Source: Batrachochytrium dendrobatidis JAM81 | Taxonomy: Eukaryota > Chytridiomycota > Chytridiomycetes > Rhizophydiales | DNA length: 64,000 nucleotides | Direction of reading: 5' to 3' | Assembly: GCF_000203795.2 (NCBI RefSeq) | Contig: NW_006281105.1 | Span: forward strand, 1,116,001-1,180,000 | Part shown: positions 52,371 to 64,000 of the stretch, one piece after another | Layout of the letters: each line of letters begins with the position of its first letter | How positions within the stretch are numbered: position 1 is the first letter of the stretch | Made by a program: the position numbers and the translations under genes | Notes under the pieces: generated by a model | Database searches by the model: none | Seen by the model: the letters and a program-made list of their open reading frames with translations, nothing else | What the model was told of the DNA's origin: nothing

Positions 52371-55300
52371 TTAGACATCAATCAGCTGCTTTTTTTTATG
52401 GCATGCAGTAGCTATTTCTACCAATTGATCATAATCACCACTCTCACGACACATGGATGCAAACATGCCTTTGCGCTCAAGTAGCTCAAAAGGAGTACCA
52501 ATTTCAGCTACTTCACCCTGATCCATCACAAGAACACGGTCATAGTCAATAACAGTTCGAAGGCGATGAGCAACAGTCAAAACTGTAGCATCGCTAAATT
52601 GCGATCGAATGGTATCTTGGATTTTGCTATCAGTGTCTGCATCTACACTTGCAGTAGCTTCATCGAGAAAAATAAGTCGGCGTGATCGAAGCAGTGCACG
52701 AGCAAGACACATGAGTTGCTTTTGACCTTGAGAAAAGTTGTTGCCGTTTTCGTTGACATGGGCATTGAGACTAAGGGATGAATTGGCCGTCCTGTCTACT
52801 CCAAACGAGTCCGTCATTGAAATAGCAGTAACGGGGGACGAGGACCCTCTTGCCAGATCGTCATCTTCCACCACAATACTGTCCGTATCACTGCGGCGCT
52901 CTTGGGGCTTCTGCAACGACTCCAAAAGATTTGTATGTTGTAAAGCTTTCCAAATCGTCTCATCATCATGCTCATTCAAGGGATCAAGATTGGATCTCAA
53001 AGTGCCCTCAAACAGTACAGGGTCTTGAGGAATAATGGTCAAACATGATCGAAGATCACGTAGACCGAGCCTTGAAATGTCAATCCCATCAATAACAATA
53101 GTGCCCTTTACAAATGGTAATATGCGGAAAAAGGCAATAGAGAGTGTGGATTTTCCAGCACCTGTGCGACCAACAATACCAAGTTTCTCGCAAGGTTGAA
53201 CAGAGAATGAAATGCTTTTGAGAGCGTCGGGAAGATCTGACGCATATTTGATTGTCAAATCTTGCACCTCAATCTTGCCCTGAGTAGGCCAGTTGGCAGG
53301 TGGGCGATAGGTGTCAACGATTGCAGGTGGTTCTTGAGGCAATTTGGAATATTCTTCAACTCGCTCAACAGCATTCATGGACATTTCCATCGAGGAGTGA
53401 ACTTGGATCATACGGGTCATGTTTCCAGTAAACTGGTTGGCAAAAATGAATGCCACGCCAGCCCAACCAGCAGATACACCTGAGATGATGATTGATAGAC
53501 CAGCTCCAAAAACAATGATTTCAGAGAGAACCGATGTACGGAGAGCAAGCCAACGGTTGGTAGCAAAAAGATAAAAAAAGGCACGATGGTTGGCATCAAC
53601 CTTGCGCTGGATCTGCTGCGTGATACGATCACCCGCTCCATAAGCGCGGATGGTGGATACACCGTTGAGGGTTTCGCTAAACTGCGCAAAAATAGGGGAT
53701 GAAGAGACACTTTCAATACGCTTGAGTTCACGAGACGTCAAGAGATAGTACTGTGCAAGATAGTAATAGAAATACAAAAACACTATAGAAAACAAAAATG
53801 GAGGTGTAACAAAGGTAACTAGTCCGACACGGACAATAGACCCAAAAGTAAGCGTAAAGAATTGAAGCACCGAGTACATGACACCCATATCGACATCCGA
53901 CAAATCGTTGCTAAATCGGTTGATGATTCTAATAAAAATCGATTCCATGCATTTGTAGTTAGCAAACCCAATCATGAACAATCAACTGTAGGATTAAAAG
54001 TACACTAACCTTCCAACTGGGGTCGTTTCAAAAAATCGCATAGGTGATCCCAGCACAGACTCAATAAGTCGAGAATGCATGACACGAGAGGCTCGTATAC
54101 CTCCCATAAACTGCACAACGTACTTGAAAATCAATGAAAACAGTTCCGCTATACTAATCAAACCATATATCGAAATGTAGAACAGTGCATCGTTTGTTGC
54201 CTGACTTGTCGATCCCACATCACCGGCCATAGAAGTCGAAAATGCATTGGAAATCAAAGTCACAACATGACTGCTATCGGATACACTATTGATCTGAACA
54301 GAGCTGTCACCTTCAAATGCCCATGCACCATCAAAAGCGCGCACACCACGACTAGAGGCTGACATCAATGTTATATTGGACACAGGAGCGCGAATGTTAT
54401 CAGTCCACCTTTGAATCCACCAGTTTGACAAGAAATCTGCCGATGTCTGCAAGAGAAATCCAAGAAGGACAAAAAACAAAAATAGAAACCCGCCGCATGC
54501 CGTAATATATGCCAAATAAGTAGCAAACTTGACAGATCCAGTAGCCTTGCCTTCTTGATCAGTCAAACGTTTACCATTTTTACGACCAGGCTTGATTGAT
54601 TGGTTATCCTCTTCAGCTTCAACACACTCGTCATCATCGGATTTGTACGCTGACATAGTGCTATTCATCTCGCTGACGATAATGGCGTCTATTTCTGGAT
54701 TGGCAATCATTTGCTGAGGAGTTCCTTGCCCAAACACTTCACCATTTTTCATCACAATGACATGATCGGATTGAAGCACAGTCAGTCCAATAGCGTGCGT
54801 GACAAGTAAAACAGTACGGCCTTTGAGTAAAGTCAAAATACATTGGTAAAAAAGTTGGCGCGCGGTAGGAGCATCAACAGCACTGAGTGGATCGTCTAGC
54901 AATACGATCTGAGCACGAGAGTAGGCAGCACGAGCAAGAGACACGCGCTGCTTTTGACCACCTGACAAATTAACTCCTTTTTCTCCAATCTCGGTTAAAT
55001 CGCCGCCTTGAAATGTCGCAAGATCGCGCCGAAGGGAACAGGCAGTAATGACTTGATTGTATCGTTCCTCATCATACGGCTCTCCAAACAAAATGTTGTC
55101 ACGGATAGTTGCATTAAGAAGCCAAGCAGTTTGTGCAACATATGCAATGTTGCTTTGCGAGATGCCTTGAGCAATAGCAGCAGGAGTTTGGTGAGGAATA
55201 AACAGGTCGCCATTGTACCGTTTCATTTCACCCAAGAGAGCACAAAGAAGACTCGTTTTTCCTGAACCGGTTGGACCAATAATTGTAGTGAGTTTGCCTA

Positions 55301-57511
55301 TTTGGAACTGGATGGACAAGTTTCGCAGATAAAAGGTGTGGGATTCTTCGACGTTGGTCAAAGCACTAGATGCATCTGTAGAGGAAAGATCCGTTGCGCT
55401 GGATGCAGGTTTCTTTGATCCAGTACTTCCGGAAGAAATATCAGTAGAGCTTGTGTAATATCCAAACTCGGCGTTGCTAAACCCAATATTTTCGCTTCTA
55501 TCACATGCCGAAATTGGCATGTTTGCAGTACTGTCAGCTATCTGATATCGCTCCAGCTCCTCCTCATTCAAAAACGATTGAATACGAGCCATTATCACCT
55601 GCACGTTAAGAATACGAGATACATCCTCACTAAGACTGCTGAGAGTAAAAGATACAGTCGTAAGCAAACTAATGCTGGTAAAGGCAGTGGCAGCATCCAA
55701 TGTTTTTCCGGCAACAACAGTGTAAAAAAAGAAACTGACAAATGTCACCAGAATACTAGATCCCCACGAAATAACAACCATTATCAAGTTATTCAGCAAA
55801 AGCTTAAAACGGGAAGTCAGCTCTTTATCCCTGGCCTCTATAATTTTTTTCAAAAACTGAATTTCCCAAGCCATGTACTTGATTATACGAATACCAAGAA
55901 GAGCTTCGTTTGTTGCTTGTATACGACGATCTTGAAGTGTTCGTGTCTGTTTCAAAATCTTGTATCTTAATGCAAGAGTCCATCCAGAAATTGGCCCACT
56001 TATTACAAGTACAAACAGACCAGCCAATGCCGGTGGACCCATCAAAAACAGTAAGCCAGAAATGGACATGATAATCGACCAAGGAGTGTCAATTAGCAGT
56101 GAATGAATATCGGTAATAAAATTGCGAATCTGACGTGTATCCGTTGACATTAAGCTGACGATTTTCCCTTGTGATGCGCTATTATCATCGTCCTCGCCCT
56201 CTTCGGATTTAATGGCACCACTTCTTCCAGCACGACGAGTACTTTTTGAAAAAATCTCATGCATAAGAACAGAGCGGAGCTGAATGCCCCAGTGACGACC
56301 ACTAAGATTGATCTGTGAGTTTAGAATATCGTTAAGAATTGAAAACGTAAACATGCCTACAAGCAAAACTACACCCCACACCCAGCCCTCTTCAGGCTGC
56401 CGATTTTGGATCCAGTTCAAAAGTCGATTGATGAAAAACGGGTTGGAAAAAGATAATGTTGCTGTAATAAATGAAACAAAGATCTGGAAAGCAGCATATT
56501 TGTGAGTCATACGGAGAAGGTCCCAAAAAACATTATTGCTTTTGTCAAGTTTTTTCCAGCGTTCAACCACTTGGTCCATTTGATCGTACTTTGCAAGATG
56601 AGGAATATCCTCCGACTCGAGTGGTTTAGATCGTCCTAAATTCAACAGTGGCACAACCCAGGAAAACGAAATGAGCGACATAAATGAGGCAGTCTCTTGA
56701 CCGGAAATGCTTCTTTTTTGCACCCGGACACTCTTTAATCTGGCAGCATTGCGGGGTGGGTTGCTAACATCCAATATACAACAAACCCAGCCCAGAGTCA
56801 AGATGGTAACGTGGATCCAAAAAATCAAATCAATTGGATGCTCCAAAATAAACATTTGTATGACTGAAAAGAGCCGAGTGAGGGAAAATGCCAGATAGAA
56901 CAATGCGACTGATCTTGGAGCATCAGAGGCAGGATGTTTAGAAGAGCGATGAAGGTATACTAAGCATAGCTAATTTTAGCAATACAGTATTGTGGTTTAG
57001 TGAAATAGCATAGAGTTGGATAATTATCAGATTAATAAAATTGCGAATAGAATTTCCGATAATCACAAAAATAACGAGTACTTACAGAAACAGCAAACCA
57101 AATCGTATCCTGCAGCAACTGCAGTGGATAGTCCATACTGCTAAAAATAAAGACTGTTACACTAGTGCCCAATAGGATGGACAACAACACAGATGCGGCC
57201 ATGATGGTTTGCTCAAGAGCGGTTGCAGGAAGACTGGCTATGGTTAGATGGTCAATATCTTGCCAAGTGGTCCGTATAGAGCCATCAGCAGACTCGCCCA
57301 AGTTACTAGAAACAGAGTCTGTAGGATCAAGTCGAGCATTAGTGACAATGGAAGACGATGGAGTAGGATTATCCAATAGCTGCACGTAGCCAACCCTGCT
57401 GCGATAGTCTTTGATAGCAACCGAAAGGGCCAATATTAACACCACTAGCAATACAAGACCAGCAGCAACCAGAGGTATCCATTCCAAGCGAAGAAGGTCT
57501 AGCAGTAGCAT
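52371..57511 (-). CDS. Second ABCC/MRP-type full-length ABC transporter
   Basis: Three exons (57086-57511, 54010-56969 and 52371-53928) join in phase to 1647 aa. Exon 1 encodes a membrane segment (WIPLVAAGLVLLVVLILALS), a Ser/Thr-rich loop and a second span. TMD1 is followed by NBD1 (Walker A GPTGSGKTS, signature LSGGQKQR, Walker B VLLDDPLSAVDA). A charged linker leads to TMD2, which the 81-nt second intron splits at GRIINRFSNDLSDVDMG. NBD2 has Walker A GRTGAGKST, signature NFSQGQKQL, Walker B LIFLDEATASVD and TVAHRLRTV. It has the same asymmetric NBD1 (Asp for Glu) as the transporter at 29225-34347, and a similar separate first exon with the GYxxL loop, so the two are paralogues. It is probably an exporter of conjugates or xenobiotics; the substrate is not known. 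Confidence 0.93.
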
Positions 57512-59443
57512 GTTTGATCACGAATCAAATTGTATTAGAAGATACAACTATTAAAAGTGTCAAGAATGGACTAGCTCGGCAATCTTTAAATCTACAATTT
57601 TAGTAGCCGACTGTACCGACATGGCCGATTAAAAAATAGTGTTGCAATGACAAACAGCACGGACAAACCACTAGTCCGCTATTGGGCCCTTACTTGAGGC
57701 CGTTTCCATAGACCAATATTTTCCCGTTTTTACTCTCCACATGTGCAATCGCCAATTGGCTCACGCTTCGGTGTTTTGTTTTACCATCAATCTGAAAATA
57801 TTTTCAATGGACTGGTCAAGCACAAGAGGGAATCACATGAATCAGAGTGTAGTTGGGTATTGGCACTCTTATCTCCTTGATCAACACTTTAGACATTCGA
57901 CCGAGTCGGGTTTTCATTCCTACTTGGTGCCATTTGCTCAACCACTCGAGTTGTCGCTTTTGAAATGCAAAAGGTTAGTTGCCGAGCATAGCCACAATCA
58001 TAGTCATTCATATAAAATGAACCACTTTTCTAGTAAATTGCTTTGGAATAGACAATGATAAGTATTCCTTGTTTTCCTACTACAAACTGACCTGAATAAA
58101 CACAACGGACACTATAAAAACTAGTTTTGAACCGAGATTATCCCCATTTCGTGGCCGTACATTGTATGATCCCCAAATTCATTCATTGCAATTCAGAGAC
58201 GGAGTTTGACTGCTCTGATACTGCCAATCAAACTTTGTGTCCTAATATCAGATACGTTCGCGCTCTAATTCAAAAAGTAGTATTGTCCAGTAAATGCAGT
58301 AGATATTATCATTTCATGAGACTAGCGGTTTATTATTTGTTTTGGTATCGTTTTATTTTACGTGAATACGGCTGTAGGGCAAGAGTAATGGAATAACAAC
58401 ATATGCCGTCAGCTGAGCAGAGTCTAATATGTGAGATTATCAGCTTATCCATTTTTGAGTATGATACAGATGGCTGGCAGTTTAAGCCTTGCCATTCATG
58501 TGTCCAAATCATATTAAATTCTGAAAAATTAAATCTATGCAAGTGCTAGTGAAACGCCCAAGTAGCATTAGCCATATGGTTTTAGCATCTGAGATGCCGC
58601 AAGCATATTGTTTAGATGCTTTTTGGTTTCGTTTTGCCTCATATATCAGTATGATAACTCGGAAATTGCTACGGTAGAAGGACAGCATCACACAAGCTTT
58701 GATAGTAAAGCCATAATCTAAACATGTTAGCCACACTGATGGTGATAGAGCGTATTCTAAAAATGAACAAATTGGCTGATATATCGCCAGAGAACCCAGT
58801 GCAACTTGTCGGATTATTACTAATTGCTTAGCATATCAGTATCTTGTCCAAATACTCAGCCAGATATACTACATATTGTAAACCAATTGGGCCGCTCCTA
58901 TTCCTGTGTTTTGCATGTCAGGGAATTATCTATTAGCAACATATCGGCGCATGAAAGTATGACAGCCAATGCTATCAAATATCTGACTACTAACAGGCTT
59001 GTGCTTTCACTGCTATTCAGTTTCCAATCCTTAACCTCATTATGCTTTTACAAAGAAATGGTATACGCTCAGGTTTGGCCCGAGAATGCTCCAATTATTT
59101 TAAACAGTCTGGATTGGCTCGCATTCATATCTATATTCTGCATACGCGCTAAACCTCCATCTTATGGTCACGTTTGAATGTGCTGGTAATTTGTCATCTC
59201 ATGCATGCTACTGTAGCTGTATAATATACCATTCAAATAAAGATTTGTTTGCTGTAAGAGTTTATCCAATAGAAGGAGTGTTTGGATTCGTTACATTTTT
59301 GAAGATTGTGGCAGGCATTGTTCCCAATATACCAAAAAAGACAAATATCTTTTGATAGATTGTCGTTCCTTTAAATCTTATTTTCAATAAATTCTTTTTT
59401 TTCTAATCTAATTTCTCACCCGAAATCTTCATACTTGCACAAA
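57512..59443. other. 1.9-kb intergenic region
   Basis: Promoter of the second ABCC gene, a MITE at 57999-58374, and about 1 kb without convincing coding content. It ends in a T/C-rich stretch typical of a fungal transcription start just before 59444. Confidence 0.45.
57999..58374. mobile_element. MITE copy 6 (376 bp)
   Basis: The right end, TTTTACGTGAATACGGCTG, is followed by TA. The left end, CATAGTCATTCATATAAAAT, is a degenerate form of the inverted repeat. The interior has ATTGCTTTGGAATAGACAAT, CCTACTACAAACTG, CGTACATTGTATGATCC and GCTCTAATTCAAAAAG, shared with copy 2 (27932-28340). It is in the opposite orientation to copies 3 and 4. Confidence 0.75.
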
Positions 59444-61258
59444 ATGACACGCTCCAATACATCCACACACTCGCATACAAACAATATGCACTGTTGCATC
59501 TTTCCAAGATCGACTCTATCGCCCCTAGAGTTGAATCCTTCGATGGATATGTTTCTGGTATGTTTTGCTTGAACTTTCGAGTCTGTCTTTATACATCTGC
59601 ATTGTTGCTTAGTGAATGGAATGGGCAAGTCTCATCAAGCTTGATGTGCGCGGTGACAGCCCAGTCTTTGAAATAGAATCTGCTGGGGTGTGCAAGATAT
59701 AACAATCTTACTACCAAGCAACAAGGGATAGATTAGCATAGTGGTGTTATCACCGCTTACTACTATGCTGCATTGTGTATATCAATCTATTCCCTACGTT
59801 TATCTTGAATATGTCAGGGTTGTGAATATTGCATTTTATTAACTCTTGACACAACTGGTATATTATTGTTTTTGATGGACTGTATTTCTTGAAATATTTA
59901 CGTGGCCAATGTAAACGCACTAGATGGCACGCAGGATGCAGTCAAGACTCAAGCATGCGTACAGTAGACTTGCTCTGAGACGCCCATACTCGTCGGGGTT
60001 TCGGCAGCCATCAGAAGCAGCACCATTAAAGCGTTCAGCTACTAATACTCGTTGCAAGCCAAATAATCTTCCAAGCCCATTTCAAGTATCGTCTGATGAA
60101 TACACCCGGCAAAATGTATCACAGCAAACACTACAAGCCGTTTCTAGCCTAGACTACCAGCAACAATATATGCAAATAGACAATTTAATGCAAGACCAAT
60201 CTGTCCAGTGCCACGCCGCCTTGAACCATCAACACCGTGCTGCTTCATCTTCATTTACATTGTCAGTTGATGTCAAATCTTCAACATTTTCCAACGCGCT
60301 TACCGTGTTCAACACGTCACACGCGTCACCCCCCAAAAATCTGCAAACTGACTGTAACGGCATCTCAAATTCCTTATTTCAAGTGGCTGTGGGACAAAGA
60401 ATGTGGACGCGTCCAACTCATTCCTCCAATGCATCCAACATTGGTAATAGGGTCGTTGCGGTTGATTCTATAGAAACAGCGAAGGATGCTGATATGGTGA
60501 GTGCTGGTATGGTCAAAGCAAGCGGGTGCCAGATGGCATCATCCCTTGTTGATGAAATTCCATTGTCTAAATCGGCTGGTCTACTCTTTCCAAAAACTGT
60601 CTTTGACGTGTCTGCAGCTACATCTAAAGATACCCCAAATGCGGCCTTGCAATCCTCTGTATTCTGTGTTGATTCGCTGATGCCCTCCTGTCTGCATGAT
60701 AATATTGCAAGTGGAAAAATCATTGGCGATCATACAGTTCCTTCATGCATATCTTCATCAGCCAACTCGCATAATACCTCTTTGCCTTCATTTGCAGCTT
60801 GTTTCGAACCAATGGTATCTACTTTACCTACTACCGCACCACGATCCTTGTCCGCCTTCAAGTCACCACCTCCTCAATCACACTCTCGTTACTCTCCAAC
60901 TCGATACTCTACTTTTGAAATGGCCGCCGCTCTTTCGTTGTCTTCATTAGGCCATTCTATTGCACAGCCGTTGTTTGCTTGTGGAAACAGTGGCGCCGAA
61001 GTTAATAATCTAGCTCGTTGTACGCCTTTGCTTGAGTCGTCTACTCCATCCTCAGCATTATCTGATCTATCACTTTCGCCCGAAAGCGCTAGATCTGTTA
61101 CCACCCGTGCAGCTTCAGATGAATACAGACCCTTGATACTAAATAATATCAGTCCTTCAGACTCATATATTACCGCTACACCTCGTTCCCCCATCCAACT
61201 GCAAATGCCGAGCTATTCGAATATGCATGTCCGAGTCGGACAACCTATGCAGGTCTAG
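59444..61258 (+). CDS. Ser-rich protein of unknown function (5' exon tentative)
   Basis: The main exon 59924-61258 encodes 444 aa from an in-frame ATG. It starts with a basic stretch (MARRMQSRLKHAYSRLALRR) and continues Ser/Thr/Pro/Ala-rich, with no known domain. Near the end, YSPTRYSTFEMAAALSLSSL is a more ordered patch. A short upstream exon, 59444-59557 (38 codons from MTRSNTSTHSHTNNMH), ends at a good donor (CTG before GTATGT) and joins in phase 0 to the acceptor CACTAG just before 59924, giving 482 aa with a 366-nt intron. That exon is tentative; the gene may start at 59924. The function is unknown and a disordered regulator is likely. Confidence 0.5.
59724..59795. repeat. Imperfect inverted repeat (fold-back) in a spacer or intron
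   Basis: The left arm AGGGATAGATT followed by AGCATAGTGGT pairs with a right arm whose complement reads AGGGAATAGATT, a 14-nt insertion, then AGCATAGTAGT. The arms are close together, so a hairpin with one bulge would form. It lies in the proposed intron of the Ser-rich gene. Confidence 0.5.
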
Positions 61259-62860
61259 TCTATTTTCATTCATGGCCGATTGCATGCTATCACATCAAGA
61301 CTTTATCTAGTAGATTGAAGTCTTTTCATCTTTTCCCATAGCTGTGGAATTTGTATTTCATTCATACATACACATTCTTATCCTGATGATAGTTATACTA
61401 TCTGCTTTGCAGTTGAACATGTCTCCAGGGATATTTGTCTGCATCCATACCCTGCACACCTTAGTTTCGTATATCCTTTTTACATATTTTAATACAAACA
61501 ATATTTTAAATACTTTTTAATTTTGGCGGTGAAAAGCATGAGTTTGTGGCGCAAACCGTTATTGAATACTAGCTTACGGCTAGAGTTTAATCTAGCAATA
61601 AAAGTGACAGTGGTGTCCACTCGTTTGGATTTGAAGATTGGGCTGTTGCATAGTGGTATCAAACATTTGTAAATCCAACTCATGATTGTTTTTCATCATC
61701 GCGTTAGTATATATTGGATCAGCTAGATTTGCAATCTTGTATATTTTGATTGTAATGTTTTACATTATGCCGTTTTAAGCATGTGACGCCGAGACCTGAT
61801 TATCCCATTGGCAATACTATTGGTCTGTGATAAACATGCAACGAGTTTGTATATTTACCACATATATGGCAATGTAGCTGTTTCAAATGATTGGTCTCTA
61901 AAAAGTATGAAACCACCTTTCTATGGCTTGATAGCAAATGCATACAGCAATGTATCCAGTACTTTATGCTCGCTAATGCACGGAAACCATCAAATTTTGA
62001 GCTTACCATTGTTTCATCCATTCCTACTGGTGGTGAGTATTCCTGCTCAATATTCAAATACCTCATTTTGTCAGGTATATTATAGCGGGTTGTTGTTTCG
62101 GTTTGAGTCTTCTGTGCATGAGGTCCCAGTTTTATTCACGCCATCATTCAAAAACCCAAGACCTGCGGAAACTAAGCAATAGCCGGCACAGTGTCTAATA
62201 CAATCCATTGAATAAATCAAACTGTGCAGTTTGATTTGGTTGAAAATAGAGTTATTAGTCTATTGTCTAGCTATAACATATGTGTTTCTTGCAATTACTG
62301 CTTTACTTTCAGTTGGATACCCTCAAAATCGGTAACAGACGCGTCCCCTAATTCCATATTCAATGCAGCATCTTCAAGTGTATGAGGGTTTCAAGGGAAA
62401 GTTTTCTAAACAAGCACTGTATCTACATTTCCTACAAGGCAAGTCTCGTTAAACCATATTTTGACAATTTTATTGACCTTTAAATTCCTGTTGTACTAAA
62501 AACGCCTTCTCCTTTAACATTTTGTATAGAATTACTGGCCAATCCGATCCTCTTAGTACTGGGTCTTGGCAATAGCTTTTGGATATTACCAGACAAAACA
62601 GTTTGCATTAGACACACCTGTTTATGGACTGGTCTTCTGGTGAGTCGTTTTTTACACAATTGGCTAATTTATGTGGCATGGTTGGCTGAATTACAGGCGG
62701 CTGCAGATCGCTTTTATTGCTTTGTTCAAGCCGAAAAAGTGCACTTGATAGCACTCGGCAACCCAATATCAACACTGCCTGCAGTCGGTGCTGGATCAAG
62801 TTATACTAGGAATGCTAACCATTTGATTATCATTTCAATTCACCAAAAGCAATTCATTGG
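61259..62860. other. 1.6-kb intergenic region, nothing recognised
   Basis: 3' flank of the Ser-rich gene and 5' flank of the receptor-like gene. Short open frames on both strands lack conserved content. No RNA gene or repeat was identified. Confidence 0.45.
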
Positions 62861-64000
62861 ATGGTAAATATGGCCACGAATGAAACCAAAGCTGCGGCAG
62901 GATTAAAATCACCAACCGCCGACATACCGCCATCAGCCTCTACATATAGCAGCAGCACGGCATTAGCACTTGAAGGAATAGGGATCGTTTCTGTCGTCAT
63001 CTGCATTTACATTTTATCACTTTTGATATACCGCAAGCCCGCGGCCGATCAAGTTCTTGATATGGGTTTGATCATTGTAAATCTAGCATTTAGCATCACT
63101 CTCATTATTGCGTCATGCCTATCTATTCTCACTCGAGCATCCACAATTGACTCGCCAATCACTATTATCACGACCGTGGCCATCTTACTTGTTATATACT
63201 CCACTTCATTGACAGTGGTCCTAAATGCATGGTCACTTTGGCAAATCAATGTCAAGGGCAAACAAAAAATCACATACTTTCAGGCCTACATCAAACTCTT
63301 TTCTATTTGGGCCATATCTCTTTTACTAGCTCTCACGAGCGTTTTGACGGGTAGTTTGCAATATAATTCAACGGGATTAATTACAAGAGCATATTCCGAT
63401 CCCACTTCATCATTAGCCCTTCGTGTTATATCCGAAATTGTAAATGTGCTGGATCTTGTTATAGTCATTCCCCCTCCATTGGTTGCTGTCTATTGTTATG
63501 GAAGCATGTACTTGCATTTGCGAGAGCAATCAATTTGGATTAAACGCATGGTACAAATACAAAGGAAGGAGGAAGGCAGACTTATTCAAGAGTCGCAACG
63601 TCAGAAACCCGCCGCATCAAAATCTGGAGCCCAAACTACTCTAAAGGGATCGTTTTCTAATTTTGAAACTCAGCCCTCAATTCCAGCACGGGCATATATA
63701 CCAAAACAGTCTCAGAACAGTGTCAAAAAGCGTAGCACCATTTCAGCCACATCCAGATTAGGCGACTACAAAACCGCCTTGCGAAACAGTGCTGGTCGTG
63801 GATGTGCGATATTCATCCTTTACATAGTGTTTATTGTTCCTCTGGTGATCAAAAATTCAATTTGGAGAACAAAAGCGTCCCCTTCAGATACACTTACCAT
63901 GGTTACCTATATACTATTTGCATTTTCAGGTATTGTAACCCCGTTGATATTTGCGTTTTTGGATCGGCGAATCAGATATGGGTTTGAAATGAATGGCAAT
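62861..64000 (+). CDS. Seven-transmembrane receptor-like protein (3' end outside window)
   Basis: The frame is open from ATG 62861 to the last base (380 codons, no stop, no intron needed). A second Met is at 62870. The N-terminus of about 35 residues is Ser/Thr-rich and hydrophilic. Seven hydrophobic segments follow: IGIVSVVICIYILSLLIY, MGLIIVNLAFSITLIIASCL, ITTVAILLVIYSTSLTVVL, LFSIWAISLLLALTSVLTG, VLDLVIVIPPPLVAVYCYG, CAIFILYIVFIVPLVI and YILFAFSGIVTPLIFAFLDR. A long basic loop of about 90 residues (Lys/Arg/Ser/Gln-rich) lies between segments five and six. The extracellular N-tail, long third inner loop and TPLIFAFLDRRIR after helix seven (compare NPxxY plus helix eight of rhodopsin-like receptors) suggest a G-protein-coupled receptor. 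No ligand or family is assigned. Another 7TM family is possible. Confidence 0.65.
   Translation, partial: MVNMATNETKAAAGLKSPTADIPPSASTYSSSTALALEGIGIVSVVICIYILSLLIYRKPAADQVLDMGLIIVNLAFSITLIIASCLSILTRASTIDSPITIITTVAILLVIYSTSLTVVLNAWSLWQINVKGKQKITYFQAYIKLFSIWAISLLLALTSVLTGSLQYNSTGLITRAYSDPTSSLALRVISEIVNVLDLVIVIPPPLVAVYCYGSMYLHLREQSIWIKRMVQIQRKEEGRLIQESQRQKPAASKSGAQTTLKGSFSNFETQPSIPARAYIPKQSQNSVKKRSTISATSRLGDYKTALRNSAGRGCAIFILYIVFIVPLVIKNSIWRTKASPSDTLTMVTYILFAFSGIVTPLIFAFLDRRIRYGFEMNGN

Noticed and set aside
57741..58058. 105-codon open frame, plus strand
   Set aside because: It runs into the MITE at 57999-58374, and its codon content is not gene-like.

Overview
The window is eukaryotic nuclear DNA from an AT-leaning, intron-rich, gene-dense fungus. 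Short GT-AG introns (mostly about 55-100 nt, with donors such as GTAAGT, GTATGT and GTAGGT) interrupt most genes. The gene set points to an early-diverging fungus, most likely a chytrid of the Batrachochytrium type. It has a FIGNL1-type AAA ATPase, a SmgGDS/RAP1GDS1-type armadillo protein and a 7TM receptor-like gene beside typical fungal MOT1, bZIP, bHLH and GPI-type aspartyl protease genes. This assignment is inferred from gene content; no marker gene was matched to a database.

Layout. 1-11 kb holds conserved housekeeping genes: a U3 snoRNP WD40 protein (UTP5/WDR43, cut by the window edge), a small proline-tailed membrane protein, an STK16-like kinase, and a divergent MCM3 / FIGNL1 pair sharing a 90-bp promoter. 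12-18 kb holds two small secreted proteins that look like diverged paralogues and face each other across a SmgGDS-like gene. 18-27 kb holds MOT1/BTAF1 (reconstructed as six... correctly five exons, 2044 aa) and a bHLH regulator. 29-34 kb is a full-length ABCC transporter. 34-44 kb holds glycerol kinase (with a 100-N assembly gap and an adjacent frameshift), a bZIP factor, a secreted aspartyl protease, and the ribosome-biogenesis GTPase NOG1. 44-45 kb is a secreted LPMO-like protein with a histidine-first mature end and an octapeptide-repeat tail. 47-51 kb holds a three-RRM RNA-binding protein and a Ser/Pro-rich unknown. 52-57.5 kb is a second ABCC transporter. 59-61 kb is another Ser-rich unknown. 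From 62.86 kb to the right edge runs an open 7TM receptor-like gene.

The least expected structure is a family of short non-autonomous transposon copies (MITEs, about 235-410 bp) that the genes do not explain. They have terminal inverted repeats with consensus CAGCCGTATTCACGTAAAA, and several have flanking TA dinucleotides. At least five copies, and probably six, lie at about 11.0, 27.9, 36.2, 41.2, 45.8 and 58.0 kb. One sits inside an intron of glycerol kinase and one lies just upstream of the aspartyl protease TATA box.

Functional links are inferred. The two ribosome-biogenesis genes (UTP5-like and NOG1) both carry the 9-mer GTCACGTGG upstream, and the bHLH protein in the same window has the His-Glu-Arg residues expected for CACGTG binding. 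Two ABCC pumps, a secreted protease, an LPMO-like protein and two small secreted proteins form an outward-facing set. No rRNA, tRNA or CRISPR was recognised.
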